Of a DNA stretch of 64,000 nt, positions 52,227 through 60,084 are shown piece after piece. Within the stretch, counting starts at the first letter, position 1. Each line of letters starts with the position of its first letter. The DNA lies in the NCBI GenBank assembly GCA_902798285.1, contig CADBVZ010000002.1:62001-126000 (forward strand), written 5' to 3'. Source of the DNA: an uncultured Prevotella sp. (GTDB lineage: Bacteria; Bacteroidota; Bacteroidia; Bacteroidales; Bacteroidaceae). The position numbers were made by a program, and so were the translations under genes. A model generated the notes under the pieces. The model searched no databases and was not told the DNA's origin. It saw only the letters and a program-made list of their open reading frames with translations.

Positions 52227-53098
52227 TGGATAGCTATGTCATAATTGGCCTGTTGGCGAGGGACTGCAAAGTTTCTTTGTCTCGGAATATACCGAGAATC
52301 GAAAGATTCTGCTCTTTTTTCGCCAATTATCATGTGGTGGCAGTTGAGAACGACAGCGTGGATGGTACACGCGAGCTTCTGCATGATTGGGCAATAAGGA
52401 ATCCAAAAGTTATAGTGGATTCTTTTGAGGACCATTCTCAGCGTCTCGCTGATAGTAGTTATGCACGGATTGCTCATATGGTCTACCTTAGAAACCGCTT
52501 AATGGGTCATATAGGGTCGCTTCGTGCCCCTGATATCGTGGTGATGATGGATATAGATGTTTATGATTTTGACGTGGATGGTATGATGGATGGTATCACT
52601 CATGCGCCTTACGATTGGGGAGCATTATTTGCGAATGGAAGAAGTATGCTGCCGAATCATCATTATGTTCGCTCTCAATATGATCAGTATGCTATTATGG
52701 CATATGATGAAGAATGGTGTGATATGACTATCAAAAAGTTCACTCCGCATCGTCAATTACGACGCGGTATGGCCTTGGATAAAGCGGTGCAACGATCTGA
52801 TTATTATCCTGTTAAGTCAGCATTTGGTGGCATAGGTATCTATCGGTATGAAGCGATAAAAGATTTAAAGTACAAAACTGTGATGATTAACGAAAGGTGT
52901 CAAAAAGCATTTTGTGAGCACGTGCCATTTCATTTAGAGATCATCCAGCAAGGCTACAAGAACTATGTGTGTCAGTCCTTGGTTGTGAATTATGGCATCG
53001 TCAATGTGAAACCATGGGTAGCCTTTCTCATGTATAACCTTCCTCAAGTATATGAAAAACTATTTTACCTTGACCAGTGTATACGAAAAACGCAATAA
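52223..53098 (+). CDS. CAP59/CMT1-like putative glycosyltransferase
   Basis: The 291-residue product resembles the fungal CAP59/CMT1 mannosyltransferase family: VVAVENDSVDGTRELLHDWA and the acidic VVMMDIDVYDFDVDGM, followed by SAFGGIGIYRYEAIKD. Bacterial members occur in capsule loci. It is the last plus-strand gene of the main operon. Its final 39 bp overlap the 3' end of the convergent GT32 gene, and no terminator is visible between them. Confidence 0.65.
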   Translation: MMDSYVIIGLLARDCKVSLSRNIPRIERFCSFFANYHVVAVENDSVDGTRELLHDWAIRNPKVIVDSFEDHSQRLADSSYARIAHMVYLRNRLMGHIGSLRAPDIVVMMDIDVYDFDVDGMMDGITHAPYDWGALFANGRSMLPNHHYVRSQYDQYAIMAYDEEWCDMTIKKFTPHRQLRRGMALDKAVQRSDYYPVKSAFGGIGIYRYEAIKDLKYKTVMINERCQKAFCEHVPFHLEIIQQGYKNYVCQSLVVNYGIVNVKPWVAFLMYNLPQVYEKLFYLDQCIRKTQ

Positions 53099-53845
53099 TA
53101 CCCAATCCAAGATTCTTTTAATACGTCGATTAATCAGGTGAATGAGCGCTTTTTTATCAGTTGAACTAATATCCCAATTCCTCCAACTCCCCAATGACAA
53201 ATGTTTGCAATAGGCTTTATTTACGAATTCGTATCCGCAGAAATAATGTGATGGATAAATGACCAAATTGTTCTTGCAATACTGAACTGCTTGACTTTTT
53301 GGAGACCAGTCGTAACCATATTCCTGTGCTATAGCAGCTTGCACGTAGGGCAGTATCACATAGTTGTATCTTAATTTTGGGGGAAGCTGTTCGTTTGTTG
53401 ATAAGACAAAATGCCTGTCCTCAAAGTAACCGAGGCAGTCTTTGATAAACTCTGCATGCGGTACAGCTCCCATGCAATGTGAAGTCAGCAGATAGGCCCA
53501 CTCCCATTCAGTCTGGAGCTGGTGTAGCGTGTCTTCTTTTCCGATAAAGACCTTGTTCTGAAGTAGATTATCAAAGGATCGGTATACCATGACATCCGTA
53601 TCCAGATAGATACCGCCTTCATGATACAAGGCGTATAGTCTGATATAATCAGCCGCGTAGGCCCATTTTTTTACCGACAAGGCTTCTTTCAAAAAGATAG
53701 AATCAATATCCTGAATGGCATTCCTATCCCACAAGCGGTATTCATAATCGGGCATGAACCGTTTCCAGGAAGCAATGCAATCCTTGACAATGGGAGGCAT
53801 CTCCTCACCACTAAACCAGGTGTAATGAATGATCTTGGGTATCAT
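53060..53845 (-). CDS. GT32-like glycosyltransferase (DXD sugar-binding)
   Basis: The 261-residue product has IPKIIHYTWFSGEEMPP, KKWAYAADYIRLYALYHEGG and IYLDTDVMVYRSFD with the DTD motif, the hallmarks of the OCH1/capsular GT32 group. The ATG at 53845 gives the canonical MIPKIIHYTW; a TTG two codons earlier is less likely. It is transcribed with the upstream gene (35-bp overlap) from the promoter near 54750. Confidence 0.88.
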   Translation of the reverse strand: MIPKIIHYTWFSGEEMPPIVKDCIASWKRFMPDYEYRLWDRNAIQDIDSIFLKEALSVKKWAYAADYIRLYALYHEGGIYLDTDVMVYRSFDNLLQNKVFIGKEDTLHQLQTEWEWAYLLTSHCMGAVPHAEFIKDCLGYFEDRHFVLSTNEQLPPKLRYNYVILPYVQAAIAQEYGYDWSPKSQAVQYCKNNLVIYPSHYFCGYEFVNKAYCKHLSLGSWRNWDISSTDKKALIHLINRRIKRILDWVLLRFSYTLVKVK

Positions 53846-54725
53846 AAGCAATTAAATCATTAACTGGTGATAACTCTTGCCTGTGGAGTGCTTCAGCCAT
53901 CGTCCATCCAATCGGTGAAAGACATATTCCCTTTTTCCAAACAACATTAACAGTCCCACCTTCCCCTCCATCATAAGAGCGGAGATACTTTTCGCAGCGC
54001 CTCATTTGGGACACGGGCATAAAGAAGGTACAACAGGTGTTGAAGATCTGACCATACAACTTTCCATCGATAACCACCAACTTGCCGGTATCGTGTCTGT
54101 GGATTCGGTCAGGGTGGAAGTGAGGATTCATGCCTATTACGTTAGAATGGTCGCGCATGATGCGGAAACAAGTGGTGAAGGCATCTTCATCTAGCAGATA
54201 GTCGTCTTCCAGAATGAAAGCTAAAGTATCATCCGAATCCTGTAGGGCTCTGTCTACCTGTGTCTGAAAAGATGGTCCGTTGCCATGATCCTTGGCTGTT
54301 ACTAAATCAAAAGAAAGATCTGCTGCCGCAGCTGCTTCGCGATATTGGGCCATCCCCATTTTAGAAAGACTGTCAGCGATGATGGTGATTCGGATTTTCT
54401 CCTTGCCAAACTCATCAGCAAATCGTTTCCCAGCTTTGAAAAGAGAGCATCCACCCACTCTAATGACATCATTTCTCGTGATGATTCCAATCTCTTCCAG
54501 ATCTCTATCCGAGTTGATGTTCATGACTTGATCTGTTGTGCGAAGAATGACATGCAACTGCTTGATTCCGCTGATATGACCCAGGCCCAGGTCTCTGGTC
54601 GTGAAAGCGCTATATAGGGCAGGAAAATAGTTTTGTATTATCTTTCCAACACCATTTCGTACATAATAGCACAAATAGTGTGGATTGTGTTTGGATTTAA
54701 CCAGCACTTGTTTCAGTCTCCTCAT
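53811..54725 (-). CDS. Putative GT-A glycosyltransferase
   Basis: The 304-residue product has ITIIADSLSKMG, SFQTQVDRAL and LAFILEDDYLLDEDAF, whose acidic cluster fits a metal-binding GT-A site. GGEGGTVNVVWKKGICLSPI lies near the C-terminus. I do not recognise a named family. It is the first gene of a two-gene minus-strand operon. Confidence 0.65.
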   Translation of the reverse strand: MRRLKQVLVKSKHNPHYLCYYVRNGVGKIIQNYFPALYSAFTTRDLGLGHISGIKQLHVILRTTDQVMNINSDRDLEEIGIITRNDVIRVGGCSLFKAGKRFADEFGKEKIRITIIADSLSKMGMAQYREAAAAADLSFDLVTAKDHGNGPSFQTQVDRALQDSDDTLAFILEDDYLLDEDAFTTCFRIMRDHSNVIGMNPHFHPDRIHRHDTGKLVVIDGKLYGQIFNTCCTFFMPVSQMRRCEKYLRSYDGGEGGTVNVVWKKGICLSPIGWTMAEALHRQELSPVNDLIAYDTQDHSLHLV

Positions 54726-54746
54726 ATCATTTCACATTTCCAGGTG

Positions 54747-54776
54747 CAAAGATACATATTTTTATAGAAATGCCAA
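54747..54776 (-). promoter_or_regulatory. Promoter of the minus-strand glycosyltransferase pair
   Basis: Read on the minus strand, TATCTTTG (54747-54754) is the -7 box and TTGG (54773-54776) the -33 region. The distance to the start codon at 54725 is about 20 bases. Confidence 0.65.
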
Positions 54777-54805
54777 GCAATTGGAGATTTTTAACGGTTT
54801 GTTGA

Positions 54806-54836
54806 TTGTTTATTCATTAATTTTTCGTACCTTTGC
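54806..54836 (+). promoter_or_regulatory. Promoter of the WcaJ-type transferase
   Basis: TTG at 54806-54808 and TACCTTTG at 54829-54836 are spaced by 20 bp, divergent from the promoter at 54747. Confidence 0.72.
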
Positions 54837-54864
54837 ACCCCAAATCGGTTATACTGTATTTGAA

Positions 54865-55521
54865 ATGATGGTGATTAAATATATATTTGATAGAACTTTA
54901 TCCTTTTTTGGACTGCTTTTCTTGTGGCCAGTGCTGCTCATCATAGCGGTGCTGATTTTGTGCAAGATGCCTGGTGGGCCAGTCATGTTCAAGCAAATCA
55001 GAGTGGGGAAGAATGGTAAACACTTTACGATATATAAATTTAGGAGTATGACAGTGTCGCATAGTGGTTCACCAATATCTGTAGCAGGTGAGGAAAGAAT
55101 CACTCCCTTCGGTGCAATATTGCGGCGTTATAAGTTTGATGAACTGCCCGAGCTCTGGAATGTTTTTAAGGGCGACATGAGTTTTGTTGGGCCTAGGCCT
55201 GATGTGCCAGGTTATGCTGACGAACTTAAAGGAGAGGATCGTGAACTGTTACGTCTCAGGCCAGGAATCACAGGGCCGGCCACGTTGAAATATCGGTCGG
55301 AGGACGAGATGATTGCTAAGTATGTTGCTCAAAAACAGAAGGAGGGCGATACTCGTGATACTCAAGAGATTGCATTGGAATATAATGACCAAGTGATCTA
55401 TCCAGATAAAGTGAGGATCAATCGATACTATCTGCATCATTACTCTTTTGCCAAAGATATAGAGATGCTCATCTGTACTGTATTAAGGAGACAGATGACT
55501 TATAATCATGAGATCATATAA
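54865..55521 (+). CDS. Polyprenyl glycosylphosphotransferase (WcaJ/WcfS-type initiating transferase)
   Basis: This enzyme should start repeat-unit synthesis by transferring a sugar-1-phosphate to undecaprenyl phosphate. The 218-residue product has a membrane-associated N-terminal helix (FFGLLFLWPVLLIIAVLILC), then KFRSMT, LRRYKFDELPELWNVFKGDM, SFVGPRPD and LRPGITGPATL, the complete catalytic core of the family. The promoter box at 54829-54836 rules out the longer open frame. It stands alone between promoter and terminator. Together with the 60435 aminotransferase it resembles the WcfS/WcfR pair of Bacteroides fragilis PSA, which would imply an AADGal-type starter sugar. Confidence 0.92.
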   Translation: MMVIKYIFDRTLSFFGLLFLWPVLLIIAVLILCKMPGGPVMFKQIRVGKNGKHFTIYKFRSMTVSHSGSPISVAGEERITPFGAILRRYKFDELPELWNVFKGDMSFVGPRPDVPGYADELKGEDRELLRLRPGITGPATLKYRSEDEMIAKYVAQKQKEGDTRDTQEIALEYNDQVIYPDKVRINRYYLHHYSFAKDIEMLICTVLRRQMTYNHEII

Positions 55522-55522
55522 T

Positions 55523-55560
55523 AAATCGCCCCGAGCATTTAGCCCGGGGCGATTTCGTTT
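55523..55560. terminator. Bidirectional rho-independent terminator
   Basis: AAATCGCCCC (55523-55532) pairs with GGGGCGATTT (55546-55555), followed by CGTTTTT. On the minus strand the A-run supplies a weaker T-tract. The stem can end both the transferase and the convergent amidase transcript. Confidence 0.85.
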
Positions 55561-56010
55561 TTAGAGGTTGTTGAGGTCGGTGTACTCCGAGCTGGGCGTA
55601 AAACAGGGGCATGGCTTGGCTACGTGAGGCAGCTCGCAATGGCCGATGATCCTGGCATCAGGGTACTCTTCGCGGAGTTCCACTAACAATTCGTAGAGCG
55701 AATGCTTCTGAGCCTCAGTTCTTGTATCGTCGGAAACGCCATTGGGCGTAAGACCGCCCTCATAGCAAATGCCGATGGAGCAGTAGTTGTAGTGGCGGGC
55801 ATGAACGCCTTGCACTGATTCTGGCAGAATAGGGATGATATCGCCATTTCTCTTCACATAGTAGTGGTAAGAGGGCTGGCCAAATCGCCCCATTCCTGTG
55901 GCTATCAGTGAGTCGACGCTAAAGTCCCTGTCGCAGCGAGTGGCGCTGCAGTGCACGATTAACAGTTTCACTGCGTCGTGCTTCAAAGGTTTTAACTTCT
56001 TCTTATCCAT
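55561..56010 (-). CDS. N-acetylmuramoyl-L-alanine amidase (Amidase_2, phage-type)
   Basis: The 149-residue zinc amidase should cut the MurNAc-L-Ala bond of peptidoglycan. Zinc ligands are visible in LLIVHCSATR and in IIGHCELPHVAKPCPCF, with SYHYYVKRNG between them. No signal peptide is present. The ATG at 56010 avoids overlap with the smalltalk gene; the longer start at 56037 would overlap it. HU-like protein, smalltalk protein and this amidase form a recurrent trio in Bacteroidota genomes. Confidence 0.9.
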   Translation of the reverse strand: MDKKKLKPLKHDAVKLLIVHCSATRCDRDFSVDSLIATGMGRFGQPSYHYYVKRNGDIIPILPESVQGVHARHYNYCSIGICYEGGLTPNGVSDDTRTEAQKHSLYELLVELREEYPDARIIGHCELPHVAKPCPCFTPSSEYTDLNNL

Positions 56011-56014
56011 GGGC

Positions 56015-56131
56015 TTAGAAAATGGTTGGCAGTTCACAACTTGTCATCAGGAATGTTGATACGAAGGCAGTGATGACTGTCAAGATGAAATTGCCGATCT
56101 TATCAGCAGGAATATTTTTAAAAATCTTCAT
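56015..56131 (-). CDS. Smalltalk-type small membrane/lipoprotein-like protein
   Basis: This 38-residue ORF reads MKIFKNIPADKIGNFILTVI followed by TAFVSTFLMTSCELPTIF. It has a basic N-terminus, one hydrophobic segment and a lipobox-like LMTSC. Its size, pattern and place between an HU-like gene and an amidase match proteins named smalltalk in Bacteroidota annotation. Function is unknown. Confidence 0.75.
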   Translation of the reverse strand: MKIFKNIPADKIGNFILTVITAFVSTFLMTSCELPTIF

Positions 56132-56146
56132 AAAATATAATTAAAA

Positions 56147-56200
56147 TAATCTATACCATTGAATTAACACCGAGGGGATTGGGGGCGAGAAGCCCCCATG
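56147..56200. repeat. Dispersed noncoding repeat, copy 2
   Basis: This is the second copy of the 11018-11071 repeat: AATAATCTATACCATTGAAT, then ACACCGAGGGG and a GGGGGC/GCCCCC hairpin. The surrounding 56132-56323 gap contains no other feature I can support. Confidence 0.75.
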
Positions 56201-56323
56201 AAAGGAACAGTGATGCGCAAGCTGCGTTCATGGTCGTGATTTAGATGTTATTGCATGCTTGATGATGCCTGTGTGACCATCGCAACACTCCGGACTACAT
56301 CACTGCCCCATGGGAGCTAGAGG

Positions 56324-56818
56324 TTAGTCACCGGTGCCCGGTGTGTCGGGAGTCTCGGGCTCGACATTCATGGCATTGTCGTGAGTCTCCTCGAACACCA
56401 CATCCTTGAGGAGCGTGATGGCATTCACGTACTTCAACTTAACCTTACCTCCCTTGGTCTCCTGACCCACAACCACACGACTGGTCTCGGGCTGGAACAG
56501 GACGCGACGGGTGGAGATGGTGGCGGCACCACAGTCCTCAATCTTCTCAACACCGATGCTGGAGAAACCAACCTTGAAGATACCGATACCATCGAGCTTG
56601 ATCTTCTGGCCCATCTCGAAGAAGTGCTTCATGGCCTCGCCAAGCTCTTGGAGCACTGCCTTGATATCACTCTTCTTAACGGAGGCCTGACGCTGGATGA
56701 ACTCGGCCAACTCCTCGGTGCCAATAAAATGGCTGTCGTACACAGCCTCGGCAAAGTACTTTCCATAAGCCGAATTGTACTTGTTGTTGTTCTTTGACTT
56801 AATGAACTTCTGACTCAT
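56324..56818 (-). CDS. HU-like DNA-binding protein (long Bacteroidota form)
   Basis: The 164-residue product has the HU/IHF helix pair (ELAEFIQRQASVKKSDIKAV) and the FFEMGQKIKLDGIGIFKVGF strand region. A long acidic, Pro-rich tail (ETHDNAMNVEPETPDTPGTG) replaces the short HU C-terminus. It probably binds or bends DNA, but this group is not the main nucleoid HU. It is the middle gene of the minus-strand module. Confidence 0.88.
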   Translation of the reverse strand: MSQKFIKSKNNNKYNSAYGKYFAEAVYDSHFIGTEELAEFIQRQASVKKSDIKAVLQELGEAMKHFFEMGQKIKLDGIGIFKVGFSSIGVEKIEDCGAATISTRRVLFQPETSRVVVGQETKGGKVKLKYVNAITLLKDVVFEETHDNAMNVEPETPDTPGTGD

Positions 56819-56823
56819 GTCGT

Positions 56824-56851
56824 AAATTGAAAATTAAAAATTGAAAATTGA
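56824..56851. repeat. Heptamer tandem repeat upstream of the HU-like gene
   Basis: Four phased 7-mers: AAATTGA, AAATTAA, AAATTGA, AAATTGA. They lie 5 bases upstream of the HU start codon, where changes in copy number would alter the ribosome-binding region. Confidence 0.8.
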
Positions 56852-56883
56852 AAGGCAGCCGAGCGAGGGGTAGTTTAATGCTC

Positions 56884-56971
56884 ATTCAGATAGTTCCTTC
56901 GTGCTATCCGGATAGTCTCTTCGTGTCATTCGAATAATCCCTATAGAGGTATAGAGATAATCTCAATGAAT
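56884..56971. repeat. Four degenerate 22-bp direct repeats
   Basis: Units start at 56884, 56906, 56928 and 56950 and share the core ATtCrgATAgTcyCTtcgtG. The first two agree at 16 of 22 positions and the rest are weaker. The repeats lie in the gap between the HU-like and DUF4248 genes (56819-57103), near replication-like genes. Confidence 0.5.
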
Positions 56972-57103
56972 TGTTCGGAACGTCTGGATGAACCGTAAGT
57001 TACATCCCGGCTTGCTTACCGAATGCAAAGGTACGACATTGCGAAAGTGCATTGTCCCTCTCTGGCCGACTCTCCGGAAATTTTTTCAATTTTTCGATAA
57101 ATC

Positions 57104-57394
57104 TTAATAAAATGGTTCTCTTTCTTGGAGCATGCGGAGGAAGTTTTGGTAGATTGGGCTCTTGGAGAGGGCCTCTTGGTTTTGGAGCTCGGGTGGGAGG
57201 TCGATGCAGTAGTCTTCACAGATGTAACGGACGGCTTGTGGTGGAAGTTTCTGGGCCTTGGGCGAAATGCCCATAGCGTCGAGAATGGGGCGTCGGGATT
57301 GTAAATACCGGCGGAAGGTTCGTGGCGAAACGTCTGCGAGTTCCGCCAAAGTGCTTTTGCTAATAAAGCGGTTTTTATCATAAAAGTTAATCAT
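57104..57394 (-). CDS. DUF4248-type small protein
   Basis: The 96-residue product has a helix-turn-helix-like start (KSTLAELADVSPRTFRRYLQ) followed by a Pro-rich, amphipathic C-terminal part. The pattern matches DUF4248 proteins, which in Bacteroidota sit with HU-like proteins and amidases near capsule or mobile regions. A DNA-binding role is plausible. It starts one base after the end of the upstream gene. Confidence 0.75.
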   Translation of the reverse strand: MINFYDKNRFISKSTLAELADVSPRTFRRYLQSRRPILDAMGISPKAQKLPPQAVRYICEDYCIDLPPELQNQEALSKSPIYQNFLRMLQEREPFY

Positions 57395-57395
57395 G

Positions 57396-58112
57396 TTATA
57401 AAGATTCCTTTAAAAATTCAACTAAATCTATTCCTCGTTCTTTTTGACTTGGGGTGGCATGGTCCTCTAAAGTGGGGTCAATGTGGAGGTCGATGGGAAG
57501 ATGAGTGCGACGGATGAGATCTCTGTATTCGAGGAAGAAAACGTAATTTGATAGTGTATCGTCTGTACTTGGAAAAATGGTAACTGTTCGGCCCTCAAGT
57601 GGGTCTAATAGGTCTGGCACGACATGAGTGATGGTAGCGTAAGCCATCCAGATTGATTCAGGGAAAAGTTCGCTGAGAATCACTGCCGAAGCCTCATGTT
57701 CTACGATGCTGATAGGTAAGTCTGACGGCATGGTATATAGTAGATGCAAGCCGAAGAGGCAGTGCCTCACTGACCAATACTTCAGCAATGGCTCACGAGC
57801 CTTGACTTGATCTGATATCCATGAATCGCCGATGTGTGCATCGAGGGGCTCCAGCATATCGTCAATCATCCAGAAGATGGGTTGTCCACTCTTGGTTTTT
57901 CCGAGGTAATAACGTTCGCTGGCATGGTTCATCTGTTCAATGGTTAGTTTTCCTGAGTCGATAAATGGTTGGAAGAAGTCGAACTCGTCGGCTCTACAAG
58001 TTCCAATCATCTTCATGGAAGGCAATATGAAGTCGAGCTCGTCTCGAGCTTCTACACCGATCTGGTGGCCAAGCGATTTGAAAGTGTATTTGAAGATTTC
58101 TTCGAACTTCAT
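57396..58112 (-). CDS. DUF6371-like protein (toprim/primase-related remnant?)
   Basis: The 238-residue product contains KTKSGQPIFWMIDDMLEPLD, VRHCLFGLHLLY, a VEHEASAVILSELFPESIWM segment and GRTVTIFPSTDDT. These resemble the C-terminal toprim-like half of DUF6371 proteins found in mobile-element primase loci. The expected ESEK motif reads EHEA, so primase-type activity may be lost. The zinc-finger N-terminus seen in full primases is absent. Confidence 0.55.
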   Translation of the reverse strand: MKFEEIFKYTFKSLGHQIGVEARDELDFILPSMKMIGTCRADEFDFFQPFIDSGKLTIEQMNHASERYYLGKTKSGQPIFWMIDDMLEPLDAHIGDSWISDQVKAREPLLKYWSVRHCLFGLHLLYTMPSDLPISIVEHEASAVILSELFPESIWMAYATITHVVPDLLDPLEGRTVTIFPSTDDTLSNYVFFLEYRDLIRRTHLPIDLHIDPTLEDHATPSQKERGIDLVEFLKESL

Positions 58113-58177
58113 GCGTATTAAATAATAAATTTAAATTAAGCCCCCTTATGGGGGCTAATTAATTATTAATTAATAAA

Positions 58178-59386
58178 TTAAAAGGGCAATTCGTTGTCGG
58201 TCAGCACCACCCAGGTGGCGCCTGTTTCCGGATGGACCTCCTTATAGATGATTTGCTGTTCAATGGCTTGGTCGAGGTACTGGTAGTAAGCCTTGGCATC
58301 GATGACGCCACACTTCTTCAGAGCAATAGCCATTACTTCGTTGAAGGGACGCTGGGTGCGGCCTTCCATGGCTGTGACGAAGAGTTTGCGCAGGTCATTC
58401 TCAGTCATCTGGTTCTCAGACGGATCTGTCAGGTCTTTTGAACTTATCCATCGGCCTTGAGCATCACGAGGTTGTTCGCGATAATCTTGGCATTGTTCTG
58501 GTAGTCCAGCTTCGTTAACGGTGTAATAGAGTTTGGGGCGCATTTTCTTCTTGCGAGAGTAGGTGTGCGTCACCTTAAAAGTGCCACTTTCGTCAATCAT
58601 CTCGCATTGGAATACTTCGAAGGCCTTATTGGTGAGTTCCGTACCGATAGAACCACGCATGTTGCGATCCTGCTCGCTCTTATTTTGATGGAGCACGCAG
58701 ACAATGCAACAGTTCAACTCCTTCGCTAAAGCCATCAGATTCTCCATGATGAGCGTGGCTTGCACGGCGTCGTTGATATCGGTCATCAAATCCTTCACAC
58801 CATCGATGATGCAAATGTCGGGCTTAATGGCACGAAGAGCCACCTCTACCATCTTCTGACGTTTGTCGAAGCCGAGTCCTCGGAGATTGAAGGCGTAGAA
58901 TGTGCTATTGAGACTCTCTGGCGTGATAGAGTCATGGGGACTATCCCCGATATCCAATTCCCGTTCCGCGAGGGGGATGATGCGGTCTTTCAGTATTTCC
59001 TGTGTAGACTGTTGACTCTGCTCTGTGTCGAGCCAAAGTACTTTTAGCGGATTTGAACTGTCCGCTTGTTGCTCATCTTTGGGATGATATCGCTCCAAGG
59101 CCAGCACTTTCTCAGTAAGGCAGGCCGTCATAAGAATCGACAAGAAGAAAGTCTTACCGCTCTTCGCCTTACCGCAATCGGCCACTAGTTCACCACGATA
59201 GAAACAGGGTACATCAAACATCTCGAACAGGGGTTGCATAGGAGGCAGATCTCGTTCGGGAGTGATGCGTTCCTTGAATAATTCGTCAATCTCCTGTTGC
59301 GTGGGTATGATCCTTGCCACAGAAGTGGCAGTCTGTCTATGACGAGACAGACTGCTCTTTACCAATTCGAATCCTGGTTCGCTCAT
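58178..59386 (-). CDS. RecA-like AAA family ATPase (RepA/helicase type)
   Basis: The 402-residue product has a Walker A motif GKAKSGKT (residues 72-79) and a Walker B strand PDICIIDGVKDLM near 190. ELNCCIVCVLHQNKSEQDRN follows, with RGSIGT after it, the pattern of hexameric RepA-like helicases of plasmids and integrative elements. A winged-helix-like C-terminal part follows. With its neighbours it forms a replication-type module. No integrase, relaxase or attachment site is seen. Confidence 0.82.
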   Translation of the reverse strand: MSEPGFELVKSSLSRHRQTATSVARIIPTQQEIDELFKERITPERDLPPMQPLFEMFDVPCFYRGELVADCGKAKSGKTFFLSILMTACLTEKVLALERYHPKDEQQADSSNPLKVLWLDTEQSQQSTQEILKDRIIPLAERELDIGDSPHDSITPESLNSTFYAFNLRGLGFDKRQKMVEVALRAIKPDICIIDGVKDLMTDINDAVQATLIMENLMALAKELNCCIVCVLHQNKSEQDRNMRGSIGTELTNKAFEVFQCEMIDESGTFKVTHTYSRKKKMRPKLYYTVNEAGLPEQCQDYREQPRDAQGRWISSKDLTDPSENQMTENDLRKLFVTAMEGRTQRPFNEVMAIALKKCGVIDAKAYYQYLDQAIEQQIIYKEVHPETGATWVVLTDNELPF

Positions 59387-59389
59387 AGA

Positions 59390-59749
59390 CTAATCGAATG
59401 CGATGGCCTTCTCAGAAGAGAGGTCGTAGTCTTCCTCTGCATAACATCCTTCGTCAATCTTGTGCTCCAGAACAGTTAGGAATGCCTCTTCCGATTCATC
59501 CTGATAGATGTAGGCAAGGACGTATTCGCAGAATTTTTGGAAACGAGCCTCCCCGAGGTGATTAGTGAGACGGATAAGGCCGGCAATGAAGGCTGAGGCA
59601 TCCTTATCTGCAACTTCTTGCATATAAACCTCGTGTTTGGTGGTGTACTTGGCATGAATGTCATGCAAATCCTTGATGATACTGTCTATCATCTGTTCTC
59701 TCACATAATTCTGCAGCTCAATGCAGCGTTGTTCTCTTTCTGTAAACAT
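59390..59749 (-). CDS. Hypothetical protein, 119 residues
   Basis: I do not recognise this acidic, mostly helical protein. It contains a repeated-looking charged C-terminus (ESEEAFLTVLEHKIDEGCYA, then EEDYDLSSEKA). It is the first gene of the minus-strand operon, 3 bases upstream of the ATPase gene, and has a clear promoter at 59804. It may be an accessory factor of the ATPase. Confidence 0.65.
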   Translation of the reverse strand: MFTEREQRCIELQNYVREQMIDSIIKDLHDIHAKYTTKHEVYMQEVADKDASAFIAGLIRLTNHLGEARFQKFCEYVLAYIYQDESEEAFLTVLEHKIDEGCYAEEDYDLSSEKAIAFD

Positions 59750-59800
59750 ACTCTTTTAGTTTAAATTAATGTTAATTTGACGATTTTTCGTCGATAATTA

Positions 59801-59831
59801 TTGCAAAGGTAGGTAGTTGTGAGTAATTTTG
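59801..59831. promoter_or_regulatory. Overlapping divergent promoters
   Basis: On the minus strand TACCTTTG lies at 59804-59811 and serves the 59749 gene. On the plus strand TTG (59801-59803) and TAATTTTG (59824-59831) form a second promoter toward the small ORFs at 59902 and 60085. The two share bases, so RNA polymerase can probably use only one at a time. Confidence 0.6.
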
Positions 59832-59901
59832 CAGCCCGAATGTCCTAACTATGTTGGGACGAAATTTGTATTAATTAACGTATTAAACCATTTAAGAGAT
59901 T

Positions 59902-60033
59902 ATGAAACGTTTTTTCTCTGCGCCACTCACGCTGAAGTTTCTTCAGCAATTTGTTGGTATGGGAGTGAAAGGAGTCTCAGTCGCTATTCTCAAACGTCAT
60001 CACGTCAGCGAGAATACACGCGCGAGAGTCTAA
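59902..60033 (+). CDS. Small ORF, 43 residues, basic
   Basis: The ORF encodes MKRFFSAPLTLKFLQQFVGM then GVKGVSVAILKRHHVSENTR and ARV. It lies about 65 bases downstream of the plus-strand promoter. A perfect GCTGAAG/CTTCAGC hairpin (59931-59947) is inside it. No family is recognised. The same frame reopens after its stop and runs into the 60085 ORF, so the two might once have been one gene. Confidence 0.4.
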   Translation: MKRFFSAPLTLKFLQQFVGMGVKGVSVAILKRHHVSENTRARV

Positions 60034-60084
60034 ACTGGAAGCTGCATCGCACTTCCGCAGTTCTACAACGTATTAAGATTCGCC

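Noticed and set aside
54685-54864. 60-residue N-terminal extension of the WcaJ-type transferase
   Set aside because: It would span the promoter boxes at 54806-54836. The family core begins at the ATG at 54865.
55561-59749. Calling the minus-strand module an intact prophage or integrative element
   Set aside because: No integrase, relaxase, structural gene or attachment-site pair is visible. Only a remnant or domesticated module can be supported.
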